A program made the translations under genes and the position numbers. From Alloboseaceae bacterium BT-24-1 (lineage in GTDB: Bacteria > Pseudomonadota > Alphaproteobacteria > Rhizobiales > Beijerinckiaceae): DNA of 64,000 nucleotides. Positions 16,698-26,882 of the stretch are shown in pieces. The stretch covers positions 248,001-312,000 of the forward strand of contig JAOYTL010000008.1 in the NCBI GenBank assembly GCA_025846845.1, in the 5' to 3' direction. The notes beneath the pieces are model-generated. The model was not told the DNA's origin, searched no databases, and worked only from the letters and a program-made list of their open reading frames with translations. Within the stretch, counting starts at the first letter, position 1. Each line of letters begins with the position of its first letter.

Positions 16698-17193
16698 ATT
16701 TCGTCGCCGACGGCTATGCCTTCGTCCCAGCGACGCCCGACGACTTCCCGCTGCTGGCGCGCTGGCTCCAACAGGACCATGTCCGGCGCTGGTGGGGCGA
16801 TCCCGACGAGGAACTCGCCGAGATCGCGCGCATCTTCGGCGATCCGAGCATGGAGGCGCTGATCGTCAGCCATGACGGGCGGCCTTTTGCCCACCAGCAG
16901 AGCTGGGATCCGTCGCTCTGGCCGGACTATCCGCTGCAGGACCAGCCGCCCGGCACGCGCGGCATCGATCAGTTCATCGGCGAAGCCGACATGCTCGGCC
17001 AGGGCCATGGCGCCCGCTTCATCGGCGCCTTCGCCCGGCATTTGCTGGCGCAAGGCGCGCCGCGGGTGGTGATCGATCCCGACCCGGAGAATCTCGCCGC
17101 GATCCGTGCCTATGAGAAGGCGGGCTTCACGCCCCTAGACATCCGCGAGACCGGCGACGGCCCCGCGCTGATCATGATCCAGGAACCCGTTTG

Positions 17194-17194
<1 letters not shown>
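16694..17194 (+). CDS. GNAT acetyltransferase lying between hslV and hslU
   Basis: 166 residues. The layout resembles AAC(6')-type and siderophore-related acetyltransferases: an N-terminal PATPDDFPLLARWLQQDHVRRWWGDP, the acetyl-CoA P-loop region QFIGEADMLGQGHGARFIGAF at about 95-115, and RVVIDPDPENLAAIRAYEKAGF near 125-145. Overlaps on both sides (ATGA with hslV, TGATG with hslU) make it part of one translationally coupled unit. Substrate is unknown; antibiotic resistance should not be assumed. Confidence 0.88.
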
Positions 17195-18501
<1,307 letters not shown>

Positions 18502-18528
18502 GGCAGCACCGCGGCGTGACTGGCTTTC

Positions 18529-18555
18529 GTCTTCATTCTTGTTCATATTGAAGAC
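18529..18555. promoter_or_regulatory. Inverted repeat upstream of parD, likely antitoxin operator
   Basis: GTCTTCA (18529-18535) and TGAAGAC (18549-18555) are perfect 7-base arms with a 13-base spacer. The right arm ends 13 bases before the parD start, next to its AAGGAG site. ParD-type antitoxins repress their own operon through such repeats. Confidence 0.55.
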
Positions 18556-18568
18556 AAGGAGCGAGCCC

Positions 18569-18823
18569 ATGCCGCGCACGACCACCATGACCGTTCGGCT
18601 CAGCGGCCCATTGAGCGACTTCGTCGCCGAGAACGTAGGGCCTGACGGCGACTATGAGAATGTCAGCGAATATGTCCGCGACCTGATCCGTCGTGACAAG
18701 GAACAGGCGGAGCGCGTGGCCTTCGAACGGCTGAAGGCCGAACTGCAGCACGCCTTCGCCGCCCCCGATTCCGCCTACCGGCCGCTCACTGCGGCCGAAG
18801 TGATCGCACGCAACCAAGCCTGA
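18569..18823 (+). CDS. parD: ParD/CopG-like antitoxin
   Basis: 84 residues from ATG 18569 (AAGGAGCGAGCCC before it); the frame opens further upstream. The N-terminal half is a ribbon-helix-helix DNA-binding module (MTVRLSGPLSDFVAENV, NVSEYVRDLIRRDKE). The C-terminal part, predicted to wrap the toxin, has FERLKAELQHAF. It is followed after six bases by the toxin gene. Confidence 0.88.
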   Translation: MPRTTTMTVRLSGPLSDFVAENVGPDGDYENVSEYVRDLIRRDKEQAERVAFERLKAELQHAFAAPDSAYRPLTAAEVIARNQA

Positions 18824-18829
18824 CAGGCC

Positions 18830-19144
18830 ATGGCCGCGATCCGCATCCAGGAAGCGGCTTCGTACCGCCTCGACGAAATCTATCGCTACACGCGCGAGCG
18901 TTGGGGCAAAGACCAGGCACAGCGTTATATCGAGGGCCTGTTCGAGACTTTCGGTCGTATCGAGACGCATGCGGTGATGTCGCGTCCGGTTCCAGCCGAA
19001 TTCGGCGTCGATGGCTTCATGGTGCGCCATGAGCGCCATGTCATCTATTGGCGCCGCCTGGTGAATGGCGACATCGGCATCGTCACGATCCTGCATCAGC
19101 GCATGCACCAGATCGACCGCCTGCGCGAGGACATTGGGCTGTGA
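18830..19144 (+). CDS. parE: ParE/RelE-superfamily toxin
   Basis: 104 residues. RIQEAASYRLDEIYRYTRERWG at the N-terminus, RYIEGLFETFGRIETHA, and HVIYWRRLVNGDIGIVTILHQRMH are the usual ParE blocks. ParE toxins poison DNA gyrase. The conserved C-terminal region ILHQRMHQIDRL is intact, so the toxin appears functional. The pair sits between hslU and murJ. Confidence 0.88.
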   Translation: MAAIRIQEAASYRLDEIYRYTRERWGKDQAQRYIEGLFETFGRIETHAVMSRPVPAEFGVDGFMVRHERHVIYWRRLVNGDIGIVTILHQRMHQIDRLREDIGL

Positions 19145-19160
19145 CCGGGGACAAGCGGTC

Positions 19161-20765
19161 ATGAGTGGCACATCGCCCCAGCCATCCTCCCGCCTCGCCC
19201 GCGATTCCCTCATTGTCGGCGCCGCGACGATCCTGTCGCGCCTGCTCGGTTTCGCCCGCGACGTCATGATCGCGCGACTGCTTGGCACAGGTCCGGTGGC
19301 AGACGCCTTCCTGGCGGCGCTTCGGCTGCCGAACCTGGTCCGGCGCGTGCTCGGCGAAGGCGGGCTGAACGCGCCTTTCGTGCCGCTCTACCTCGCCATC
19401 AAGTCCGAGCGCGGCGAAGAAGCGGCGCAACGGTTTGCCAGCACGGCGGTCTCGCAGCTCACGCTACTCCTGATTATCCTGATCGCACTGGGTGAAGTCT
19501 TCGCCCCCTGGGTCGTTCTGGGCATCGCGGGCGGGTTCTCCGACGAGCCGGCGACACTCAAGCTGGCGGCGATCTATACGCGCTGGATGCTGCCTTTCGT
19601 GGTGTTGACCACGCTCGCATCGCTGCTGGCCGCCATTCTCAATGCCGAACGGCGCTTCACCATGGCCTCCCTGGCGCCGGCGCTGACGAACCTCGTCCTC
19701 ATCCTGACCTTGCTGATGGCGCTGATGACGGGAGAAGAGCCGGAGGAGGGAGCAGGCGAACTGGCCTTGGCCATGAGCTTTGCCGGCTTGCTGCATTTGC
19801 TGTTCATGCTGACCGCGCTCTCATCCAGCTCTGCCGGCCTGCCGCGTCCCAATCTGCGCTGGTCGCCGGACATGACGCGGCTGATCAGGACGGGCGGAGC
19901 GACGCTGCTCGCCGCTTCCGCCGCCCAGCTTGTCCTGCTGGTCTCGACGCAGATCGCCTCGACCGAGCCCGGTTCGGTCTCGGCCTTGTACTACGCCGAC
20001 CGCGTCTTCCAGCTGCCGCTCTCCTTTTTTGGTGTCGCCATGGGCACGGTCGTGCTCTCGGCCATGGCCGGCGAGCAATCGCAGGCAGGTCACGACGCCC
20101 TGCTCGGCCGGGCGCTGGCACTAGGCCTGGCGCTAGCGATCCCGGCGGCGACGGCCCTGTTCGTACTGGCCGAGCCGATCGTCTCGGTGCTGTTCGAGAA
20201 CGGGCAGTTCGGCGTTGCCGATCGCGAGCGCACCGCCGCCGCGCTGGCGGCCTTCGCCTGCGGCCTGCCCTTCGCGCTCGCCGCCAAGGTCTTCGGGCAG
20301 GTCTATTTCGTGCGTCGACAGCCGCGGCTGCCGCTGATCGCCGGCCTCGTCGCGGTCATCGTCGCAGCGCTGGTCGGCTTCCTCCTGCTCGGCTGGCGCG
20401 ACGCGGCAATGATCGGCGCACTGGCCGCAAGCCTCGCCTTCATCGCCCAGATGGGCTTGATGGGCGTGCATCTCCTGCGAGCCGGCCTGTGGCGCCCGCG
20501 CTGGACCGATGCCAGGACGATCCTGGCGATCCTGCTGGCCACCGCGCTCATGGTGCTGGTGCTGAACGTCGCGATCGGACCGTTCCTGCCCGCACTGAAC
20601 CCTAGCGAGCCGGCACTGCGGCGCGCTGGCGCACTGATGCTCCTGTGCAGCACAGGCGCCGCGATCTACGCCGTCGCCGGCTTCCTGTTCGGCGCCTTCG
20701 ACGCTGTCCTGCCGCCGCGGCTCTTGCGCCTTCGCGGCGCTTCCGTCAGAACGCCGCGTTCCTGA
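19161..20765 (+). CDS. murJ: Lipid II flippase MurJ
   Basis: 534 residues from ATG 19161; the open frame starts earlier but inside parE. About 14 membrane segments. The N-terminal LIVGAATILSRLLGFARDVMIARLLG and the motif RLPNLVRRVLGEGGLNAPFVPLY identify the MOP-family flippase for peptidoglycan precursor lipid II; the charged arginines in those motifs are needed for transport. It opens the conserved block that runs to lnt. Confidence 0.96.
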   Translation: MSGTSPQPSSRLARDSLIVGAATILSRLLGFARDVMIARLLGTGPVADAFLAALRLPNLVRRVLGEGGLNAPFVPLYLAIKSERGEEAAQRFASTAVSQLTLLLIILIALGEVFAPWVVLGIAGGFSDEPATLKLAAIYTRWMLPFVVLTTLASLLAAILNAERRFTMASLAPALTNLVLILTLLMALMTGEEPEEGAGELALAMSFAGLLHLLFMLTALSSSSAGLPRPNLRWSPDMTRLIRTGGATLLAASAAQLVLLVSTQIASTEPGSVSALYYADRVFQLPLSFFGVAMGTVVLSAMAGEQSQAGHDALLGRALALGLALAIPAATALFVLAEPIVSVLFENGQFGVADRERTAAALAAFACGLPFALAAKVFGQVYFVRRQPRLPLIAGLVAVIVAALVGFLLLGWRDAAMIGALAASLAFIAQMGLMGVHLLRAGLWRPRWTDARTILAILLATALMVLVLNVAIGPFLPALNPSEPALRRAGALMLLCSTGAAIYAVAGFLFGAFDAVLPPRLLRLRGASVRTPRS

Positions 20766-20817
20766 GCGGATCGACCCTCGACTCAAGATTTTTTTCGCCC
20801 TGACGACGGAGCGCCCC

Positions 20818-21879
20818 ATGGCCGCTTTCTCTCCTCGCGTCTTCTCCGGCATGCAGCCGACCTCGACGCTCCATCTCGGCAATTATCTCGGCGCGCTGGT
20901 GAACTGGGTCGCGATGCAGAAGACCCATGACTGCATCTATTGCGTCGTCGACATGCACGCGATCACGCAGGGCTTCGACGTCTGGGGCGGCCCGGCCGAA
21001 CTGACCCGTGCCACGCGCGAGGTCGCGGCCGCCTATATCGCAGCCGGCGTCGACCCGAAGAAGAGCATCATCTTCAACCAGAGCCAGGTCCCTGGCCATT
21101 CCGAGCTTACCTGGGTGTTCAACACGGTCGCCCGGCTCGGCTGGCTCAACCGCATGACCCAGTTCAAGGAGAAGGCCGGCAAGGACCGCGAGAACGCCTC
21201 GATCGGGCTCTACGACTATCCCGTGCTGATGGCGGCCGACATCCTGCTCTACAAGGCGACGCATGTCCCGGTCGGCGAGGACCAGAAGCAGCATCTCGAG
21301 CTCACTCGCGACATCGCCCAGAAGTTCAACAACGACTTCGCCGAGCAGATCGGCACATTGGGCGTCGGCACCGGCGAGCTCGGTTTCTTCCCGCTGCCCG
21401 AGCCGATGATCCAGGGCCCGGCGCCGCGGGTGATGAGTCTGCGCGACGGCACCAAGAAGATGTCGAAATCGGACCCGTCCGATTACTCGCGCATCAACCT
21501 GACCGACGACGCCGACATGATCGCCCAGAAGATCCGCAAGGCGAAGACCGACCCCGAAGCGCTGCCCTCGGAGGAGAAGGGGCTGGCGGGCCGGGCCGAG
21601 GCCGAGAACCTCGTCGGGATCTATGCCGGTCTCTCCGGCGAGACCAAGACGCAGGTGCTCAGCCAGTTCGGCGGCAGCCAGTTCTCCGGCTTCAAGGCCG
21701 CGCTGGTCGAGCTCGCCGTCGGCAAGCTTGCGCCGATCGCCGAGGACATGCGCCGCCTCCTGGCCGATCCCAGCCATATCGACGGCATCCTCAGCGACGG
21801 CGCCGACAACGCCGCGACGATCGCCGAGCCGATCATCCGCGACGTCAAAGACATCGTCGGCTTCGTGCGCCGACGCTGA
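20818..21879 (+). CDS. trpS: Tryptophanyl-tRNA synthetase
   Basis: 353 residues, class Ic. The HIGH-type motif is TLHLGNYLGAL (about residues 17-27) and the KMSKS loop is KKMSKSDPS (about 216-224). SGMQPTSTLHLGN at the N-terminus and YDYPVLMAADILLYKA are family blocks. Charges tRNA-Trp. GGAG lies before the ATG. Confidence 0.97.
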   Translation: MAAFSPRVFSGMQPTSTLHLGNYLGALVNWVAMQKTHDCIYCVVDMHAITQGFDVWGGPAELTRATREVAAAYIAAGVDPKKSIIFNQSQVPGHSELTWVFNTVARLGWLNRMTQFKEKAGKDRENASIGLYDYPVLMAADILLYKATHVPVGEDQKQHLELTRDIAQKFNNDFAEQIGTLGVGTGELGFFPLPEPMIQGPAPRVMSLRDGTKKMSKSDPSDYSRINLTDDADMIAQKIRKAKTDPEALPSEEKGLAGRAEAENLVGIYAGLSGETKTQVLSQFGGSQFSGFKAALVELAVGKLAPIAEDMRRLLADPSHIDGILSDGADNAATIAEPIIRDVKDIVGFVRRR

Positions 21880-21965
21880 TCCGGCAGCCGCCGCGGGGAG
21901 GCTTGCGCTGACCTTGCGACGCCTGTCACCATGAGACGTCCCGAAACCGGCGGCAGGCGATAGCA

Positions 21966-22460
21966 ATGGTCAAGAGACGGCGGTCCTACGAGACGGGCCA
22001 TCGCCCGAAATTCCTCGCTGTCGTCGATGACAGTCCGGAATGCGCCAAGGCGGTGCGCTTTGCGGCGCGGCGCTGCGCCCGCCTCGGCGCGTCGATCGTG
22101 CTGCTTGGCGTGGTGACGCCGCCGCCGGACGAGACCTGGCTCGGCGTCGGCGACATGGTGCAGGCCGACGCTGAAGCCGAGGCGGAGGAATTGATCGACG
22201 TGGCCGCCGCTGCCGTGCGCTCGCTCGCCGGGCTGGAGCCCGAAAAAGTCGTGCGCACCGGCATCAAAGCCGACGAAATGGTCAAGCTGATCGAGGCGGA
22301 CGAGGACATCTCGCTGCTGGTGCTCGCCGCCGGCACTGGCCGCGATGGGCCGGGCCCGCTCGTCAGCGCGCTTGCGGGCAAGGGCGCCGGCAGCTTCCCG
22401 ATCCCGGTTGCGATCGTGCCCGGCCATCTCGCCGACGAGGAGATCGACGCGCTGGCCTGA
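21966..22460 (+). CDS. Universal stress protein (UspA family)
   Basis: 164 residues. FLAVVDDSPECAKAVRFAARRCARLGASIVLL is the first strand-helix of the Usp fold with the conserved Asp. The ATP-binding G-x2-G-x9-G(S/T) loop appears in altered form as AAGTGRDGPGPLVSALAGKGAGSFPIPVAIVPG, so nucleotide binding is uncertain. Conserved at this place in the Hyphomicrobiales block. Confidence 0.88.
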   Translation: MVKRRRSYETGHRPKFLAVVDDSPECAKAVRFAARRCARLGASIVLLGVVTPPPDETWLGVGDMVQADAEAEAEELIDVAAAAVRSLAGLEPEKVVRTGIKADEMVKLIEADEDISLLVLAAGTGRDGPGPLVSALAGKGAGSFPIPVAIVPGHLADEEIDALA

Positions 22461-22479
22461 CGCATGTTGTCGAGTTGCC

Positions 22480-22545
22480 GCATGTCCTGACGGCGAACCG
22501 GTTTCCACCTCGCCTGGACATGCTCCACCGCTGGAATGATTCCAG
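22480..22545. repeat. RIME-like palindrome plus adjacent small palindrome
   Basis: GCATGTCC (22480-22487) and GGACATGC (22516-22523) flank a core with GGCGAACCGGTTTCCACC (22492-22509), again with the ACCGGTT signature. Eight bases on, CTGGAAT-G-ATTCCAG (22531-22545) forms a perfect 7-base hairpin. The pair fills most of the usp-nfu spacer. Confidence 0.7.
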
Positions 22546-22607
22546 CTCTAGGCCTATATCGGTGTCAGGAACGGCGGCCTTGACCCGCCGGCGCCGGAGA
22601 CAAAGAC

Positions 22608-23174
22608 ATGTTCATCCAGACCGAAGCGACACCCAACCCCGCCACCTTGAAGTTCCTGCCCGGCCGCAGCGTCTCGCCGCAAGGCCCGGTCGAATTGCGC
22701 GACCCGGCGCTTGCCGAACGCTCGCCGCTCGCCACCCGCCTGTTCGGCGTCAAGGGCGTTTCCGCCGTGTTCTTCGGCTCGGACTTCATCACCGTGACCA
22801 AGGCCGAGGGCGAGTGGCCGCATCTCAAGCCCGCCATCCTCGGCGCGATCATGGAACATTACATGTCGGGCGCGCCGCTGATGAGCGAAGGCGCTCCGAC
22901 CGACGAGCTCGCCGAGAGCGAGGAGGAGTTCTTCGCCGACGAGGACGCCGCGACCGTCGAGACGATCAAGGAACTGCTCGAGACCCGCATCCGCCCGGCC
23001 GTCGCCGGCGATGGCGGCGACATCACCTTCCGCGGTTTCAAGGACGGCACGGTCTACCTCGTGATGAAGGGCTCGTGCTCGGGCTGCCCCTCCTCGACCG
23101 CGACGCTGAAGCACGGCATCCAGAACCTGCTGCGTCATTTCCTGCCGCAGGTGCGCGAGGTCGAGGCGGTTTGA
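22608..23174 (+). CDS. NifU-like Fe-S cluster scaffold/carrier (NFU1 type)
   Basis: 188 residues. The N-terminal Nfu_N domain (MFIQTEATPNPATLKFLPG to about residue 90) is followed by a C-terminal NifU domain containing the CxxC cluster ligand in GSCSGCPSSTATLK. It delivers [4Fe-4S] clusters to apo-enzymes. GGAGACAAAGAC precedes the ATG. Downstream MiaB is a radical-SAM enzyme with two such clusters, a possible client. Confidence 0.93.
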   Translation: MFIQTEATPNPATLKFLPGRSVSPQGPVELRDPALAERSPLATRLFGVKGVSAVFFGSDFITVTKAEGEWPHLKPAILGAIMEHYMSGAPLMSEGAPTDELAESEEEFFADEDAATVETIKELLETRIRPAVAGDGGDITFRGFKDGTVYLVMKGSCSGCPSSTATLKHGIQNLLRHFLPQVREVEAV

Positions 23175-23240
23175 TCGCCGTTAGATTCAGGGCATGTTTC
23201 TGGCCAGCAGCCGCATCGTAATCGTCCGGACCCAGCCCTG

Positions 23241-23924
23241 ATGCGCATTCTTGCGATAGACACCGCGCTCGGCGCCTGCTCGGCCTGCGTCCTCGACGCT
23301 GGCGAGCTTGCTCCGGTCGCGATCGAGCAGACCGCCATGGAGCGCGGCCATGCCGAGGCGCTGATGCCGATGATCGAGCGCGTCATGGGCAAGGCGGAAG
23401 GCGGCTTCTCCTCGCTAGACCGCGTCGCCGTGACCATCGGCCCCGGCAGCTATACCGGCCTGCGCGTCGGCATCAGCGCCGCCCGGGCGATCGCGCTCGC
23501 CGCCGGCATCCCCGCCGTCGGCATCTCGACACTGGCTGCCAGCGCAGCGCCCTTCATCGGCCGCGAGGGCGGACGCGTCGTCGCCGCTGCGGTCGATGCC
23601 CGGCACGGCCAGGTCTGGTTCCAGGCGCTGAACGCGCATGGCAAGCAGCTGGTTTCGATTCGCCAGGTCAACCATCGCGACGCTGCCCGCGCCATCGGCG
23701 CCGGCCCGGTCTCGCTTGTGGGCTCGGCCGCGCTCGCCGTCGCCAACGAGGCCTGGGCGATCGGCCTCGACGCGCTGGTCGTCGACGACGCCAAGGCGCC
23801 CGACGTGATCTGGGTGGCCCGGCTCGGGCTGATCGCCGATCCCGAAAGCGCGCCACCGCGGCCGCTCTACCTCAAGGCACCGGAAACGACGCCGCAGGAT
23901 CGCGCCCGGCTGCCGCGGCGCTAG
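23241..23924 (+). CDS. tsaB: tRNA threonylcarbamoyladenosine biosynthesis protein TsaB
   Basis: 227 residues. The ASKHA-fold start ILAIDTALGACSACVLD, then HAEALMPMIERVM and VTIGPGSYTGLRVGISAARAIALA, are diagnostic. TsaB is the scaffolding partner of TsaD in t6A37 synthesis and lacks catalytic metal-binding histidines. Next gene rimI is its usual partner. Confidence 0.96.
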   Translation: MRILAIDTALGACSACVLDAGELAPVAIEQTAMERGHAEALMPMIERVMGKAEGGFSSLDRVAVTIGPGSYTGLRVGISAARAIALAAGIPAVGISTLAASAAPFIGREGGRVVAAAVDARHGQVWFQALNAHGKQLVSIRQVNHRDAARAIGAGPVSLVGSAALAVANEAWAIGLDALVVDDAKAPDVIWVARLGLIADPESAPPRPLYLKAPETTPQDRARLPRR

Positions 23925-23930
23925 AAGACG

Positions 23931-24428
23931 ATGGGCTGGCTCCAATCCCTGTTCAGGCGCCGGCGGGCAACGGGCCGGACCGGTCCACTCGATGTCCGTC
24001 ATGCCAGGCAGGTCGCAGCCCTGCATCATCAGGGCGGCTTCGCGCGGCTCTGGGATCCCGGTGAATGTGCCGCGCTGCTCGCCGACCGTGCGGTCGTCAC
24101 CGAGGGCGTGTTCATCGGCAGCGCCAGCGACCCTTGCGGCTTCGTGATGTCGCGGATCGCAGCCGACGAGGCCGAGATCCTCAGCATCGTCGTCGCCGGC
24201 TCGAAGCGCCGGAGCGGGCTCGGGCAGACGCTGCTTGCCGCCCATCTCGCACTGCTCGGGGCGCGTGGCATAGGCCGGCTCTTCCTCGAGGTCGAGGAAG
24301 GTAACGCCTCCGCGATCGGCCTCTATCATCGGCTCGGCTTCGAGACCGTGGGGCGCCGCGAGGGCTATTATCCGAAGCCCGACGGCAGCCGCGCCGCAGC
24401 GCTGGTGATGCGGCGCGATCTCGGGTGA
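23931..24428 (+). CDS. rimI: RimI-type ribosomal/protein alanine N-acetyltransferase (GNAT)
   Basis: 165 residues. The acetyl-CoA loop is in SKRRSGLGQTLLAAHL, a slightly altered Q/R-x-x-G-x-G/A, followed by LFLEVEEGNASAIGLYHRLGFETVGRR, the RimI hallmark. It lies six bases after tsaB. RimI acetylates the N-terminus of ribosomal S18 in E. coli; the target here is not known. Confidence 0.9.
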   Translation: MGWLQSLFRRRRATGRTGPLDVRHARQVAALHHQGGFARLWDPGECAALLADRAVVTEGVFIGSASDPCGFVMSRIAADEAEILSIVVAGSKRRSGLGQTLLAAHLALLGARGIGRLFLEVEEGNASAIGLYHRLGFETVGRREGYYPKPDGSRAAALVMRRDLG

Positions 24429-24524
24429 GCCTCCTCGCGCCGGCGGCATAGACGGCCGTCAGAGGTCCGACTATAGCCGAAGCCGCAGAAGCGGGGCGCC
24501 AACGCAGGGAATGAACGGCTCAGC

Positions 24525-25322
24525 ATGAAAGGCCTCCGTCCCGGCGCCATGGCTCGGCTCGCGTTGCTCGTCCTCGGCACGCTCATCCTGATCCCGCCGC
24601 AGCTCGTCGCGATGCGCCTCGGGCGGCCGTTCTATTTCACCCGCCTGTTCCAGAAACTGGGCTGCCGCTGCTTCGGGGTGCGCATCAGCACGCACGGCGC
24701 GGCTCCGCCGGCCGGACAGGGCGGGTTGATCGTGGCCAACCACACCTCCTGGCTCGACATCCCCGTCATCGGCACGACCGGTCCGCTCTCCTTCGTCGCC
24801 AAGGCCGAGGTCGCGACCTGGCCGGTCGTCGGCTGGCTCTCGACCCTGCAGCGCACTGTCTTCATCGACCGGATGCGCCGCGGCGCCACTGCCGGCGTCG
24901 CCAGCGAGATGGGTCGCCGCCTGCAGGACGGGCAGTGTGTCGTGCTTTTTGCCGAAGGCACCACCGGCGACGGGACACGCGTCCTGCCGCTTCGCTCCTC
25001 GCTGCTCGGGGCCGCTCACGAAGCCGTGCGCGGGGCTGACGAGGCCGAGACCACGGTCTATCCGCTCTGTGTCACCTATACCGGCTTCCATGGGCTGCGC
25101 GGCGGGCGCGTGGAGCGCTCAGCGCTATCCTGGTGTGGCGACACCGAACTCGCGCCGCATTTCCAGGCGATGATCAATTCCGGCGCCATCGATGTCGAGC
25201 TTGCCTGGGGCGAGCCGATTCGGATGGGTCGCAAGCTCTCGCGCAAGGAGGCGACGCGCCTCGCCGAGATCGCGATCCGGCGGGCGCGGCAGGACGCCGT
25301 CACCGGCCGGTCACGCAGCTGA
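24525..25322 (+). CDS. Lysophospholipid/1-acyl-glycerol-3-phosphate acyltransferase (PlsC-like)
   Basis: 265 residues with a hydrophobic N-terminal segment (about residues 9-30). The acyltransferase HX4D motif is NHTSWLD (about residue 71-77), followed by FIDR, FAEGTTGDG and VYPLCVTY-type blocks. Transfers an acyl chain to lysophosphatidic acid or, in OlsA-type members, lyso-ornithine lipid. Position between rimI and miaB is common in related genomes. Confidence 0.92.
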   Translation: MKGLRPGAMARLALLVLGTLILIPPQLVAMRLGRPFYFTRLFQKLGCRCFGVRISTHGAAPPAGQGGLIVANHTSWLDIPVIGTTGPLSFVAKAEVATWPVVGWLSTLQRTVFIDRMRRGATAGVASEMGRRLQDGQCVVLFAEGTTGDGTRVLPLRSSLLGAAHEAVRGADEAETTVYPLCVTYTGFHGLRGGRVERSALSWCGDTELAPHFQAMINSGAIDVELAWGEPIRMGRKLSRKEATRLAEIAIRRARQDAVTGRSRS

Positions 25323-25447
25323 TCCAGACTCGCTTCGCGTTGGACGGCAGCGGCCCGGATATTGCCTGCCTGCCATCGGAAGCGATATGATTCCCATTCG
25401 ACGGGCGATCGGGATAAGGAGACGCGGTTGAGGCCGGATCAGCGTTG

Positions 25448-26803
25448 ATGAAGAAAGTCCACATCAAGTCCTATGGCTGCCAGATGAACGTCTATGATGG
25501 CCAGCGCATGGCCGACGTCCTCGGTCAGCAGGGCTATGTCGAGACTGCGACGCCTGATGACGCCGACCTCATCCTGCTCAACACCTGCCATATCCGCGAG
25601 CGGGCGGCGCACAAGGTCTATACCGAACTCGGCAAGCTGCGCGACCTGAAGCGCGAGCGGAAGGCGCAGGGGCGCGAGACTACGCTCGTCGTCGCCGGCT
25701 GCGTCGCGCAGGCGGAAGGCGCCGAAATCCAGCGCCGCCAACCGGCCGTCGACCTCGTCATCGGCCCGCAAACCTATCACCGCCTGCCGGAGCTGCTTGC
25801 CCTGGCCAAGGGCGGCCGCGTCGTCGACACCGAACTGCCGCCCGAGGACAAGTTCGGCCATCTTCCGGCGCCGAAGCCGGCCGTGATCGTGGCGCGCGGC
25901 ATCTCGGCCTTCGTCACGGTGCAGGAAGGCTGCGACAAGTTCTGCGCCTTCTGCGTCGTGCCCTATACGCGCGGCGCCGAGTTTTCTCGTCCGGTCACGC
26001 AGGTGATCGCCGAGGTCGAACGACTGGCGGAAGCCGGCGTGCAGGACGTCTCGCTGCTTGGCCAGAACGTCAACGCCTATCATGGCGAGGGACCGGATGG
26101 TGGCGTCTGGACGCTTGCGCGACTGATGCGCCGTATCGCCGAGGTGCCGGACATCACGCGCATCCGTTACACGACGAGCCACCCCCGCGACATGGACGAG
26201 GAGCTGATCGCAGCTCATCGCGACCTGCCGCAGGTGATGCCCTTCCTGCATCTGCCGGTGCAGGCGGGCTCGGATCGGATCCTCGCGGCGATGAACCGCA
26301 AGCATACTGGCGACGAGTATCGCCGGCTGATCGACAGGATCCGCGAGGCGCGGCCGGATATCGCGTTGTCGTCGGACTTCATCGTCGGCTTCCCCGGCGA
26401 GAGCGATGCGGACTTCGAGGAGACGCTGCGGCTGATCGCCGATGTGCGGTTCGCCTCGGCCTATTCGTTCAAGTACTCGCCGCGTCCCGGCACACCGGCG
26501 GCAGAGCTCGCCGGGCAGGTCCCGCTCGCGGTGATGGACGAGCGGCTGCATCGGCTGCAGGGCCTGGTCGAGGAGCACCGGCAGGACTTCAACCACGCCA
26601 TGGTCGGCCGCACGGTCGAGATCCTGATCGAGCGCACAGGCCGACATCCCGGCCAGCTCGCCGGCAAGACGCCCTATATGCAGGCCGTGCAAATCGAGAG
26701 CACGACACATCGTATCGGTGACCGCATCATGGTGGAGATCGAGCGTGCTGGGTCGAATTCGCTATTCGGCCGCGCTGTGGAGCGGCCGGAGCTGGCTGCC
26801 TGA
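25448..26803 (+). CDS. miaB: tRNA-2-methylthio-N6-dimethylallyladenosine synthase
   Basis: 451 residues from ATG 25448 (a TTG directly before it is also in frame). The UPF0004 domain has SYGCQMN, NTCHIRERA and VAGCVAQ with three cluster cysteines. The radical-SAM motif is QEGCDKFCAFCVVPYTRG. A TRAM domain ends the protein. It adds the methylthio group to i6A37 in tRNAs. Confidence 0.97.
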   Translation: MKKVHIKSYGCQMNVYDGQRMADVLGQQGYVETATPDDADLILLNTCHIRERAAHKVYTELGKLRDLKRERKAQGRETTLVVAGCVAQAEGAEIQRRQPAVDLVIGPQTYHRLPELLALAKGGRVVDTELPPEDKFGHLPAPKPAVIVARGISAFVTVQEGCDKFCAFCVVPYTRGAEFSRPVTQVIAEVERLAEAGVQDVSLLGQNVNAYHGEGPDGGVWTLARLMRRIAEVPDITRIRYTTSHPRDMDEELIAAHRDLPQVMPFLHLPVQAGSDRILAAMNRKHTGDEYRRLIDRIREARPDIALSSDFIVGFPGESDADFEETLRLIADVRFASAYSFKYSPRPGTPAAELAGQVPLAVMDERLHRLQGLVEEHRQDFNHAMVGRTVEILIERTGRHPGQLAGKTPYMQAVQIESTTHRIGDRIMVEIERAGSNSLFGRAVERPELAA

Positions 26804-26882
26804 GTGAGTTGGGTTAGGTAGCGTACGATGGCGTCGGCGTTGCGATGATAGCTTCTGACTGCGCCTGTCCGACTCATTCCCA

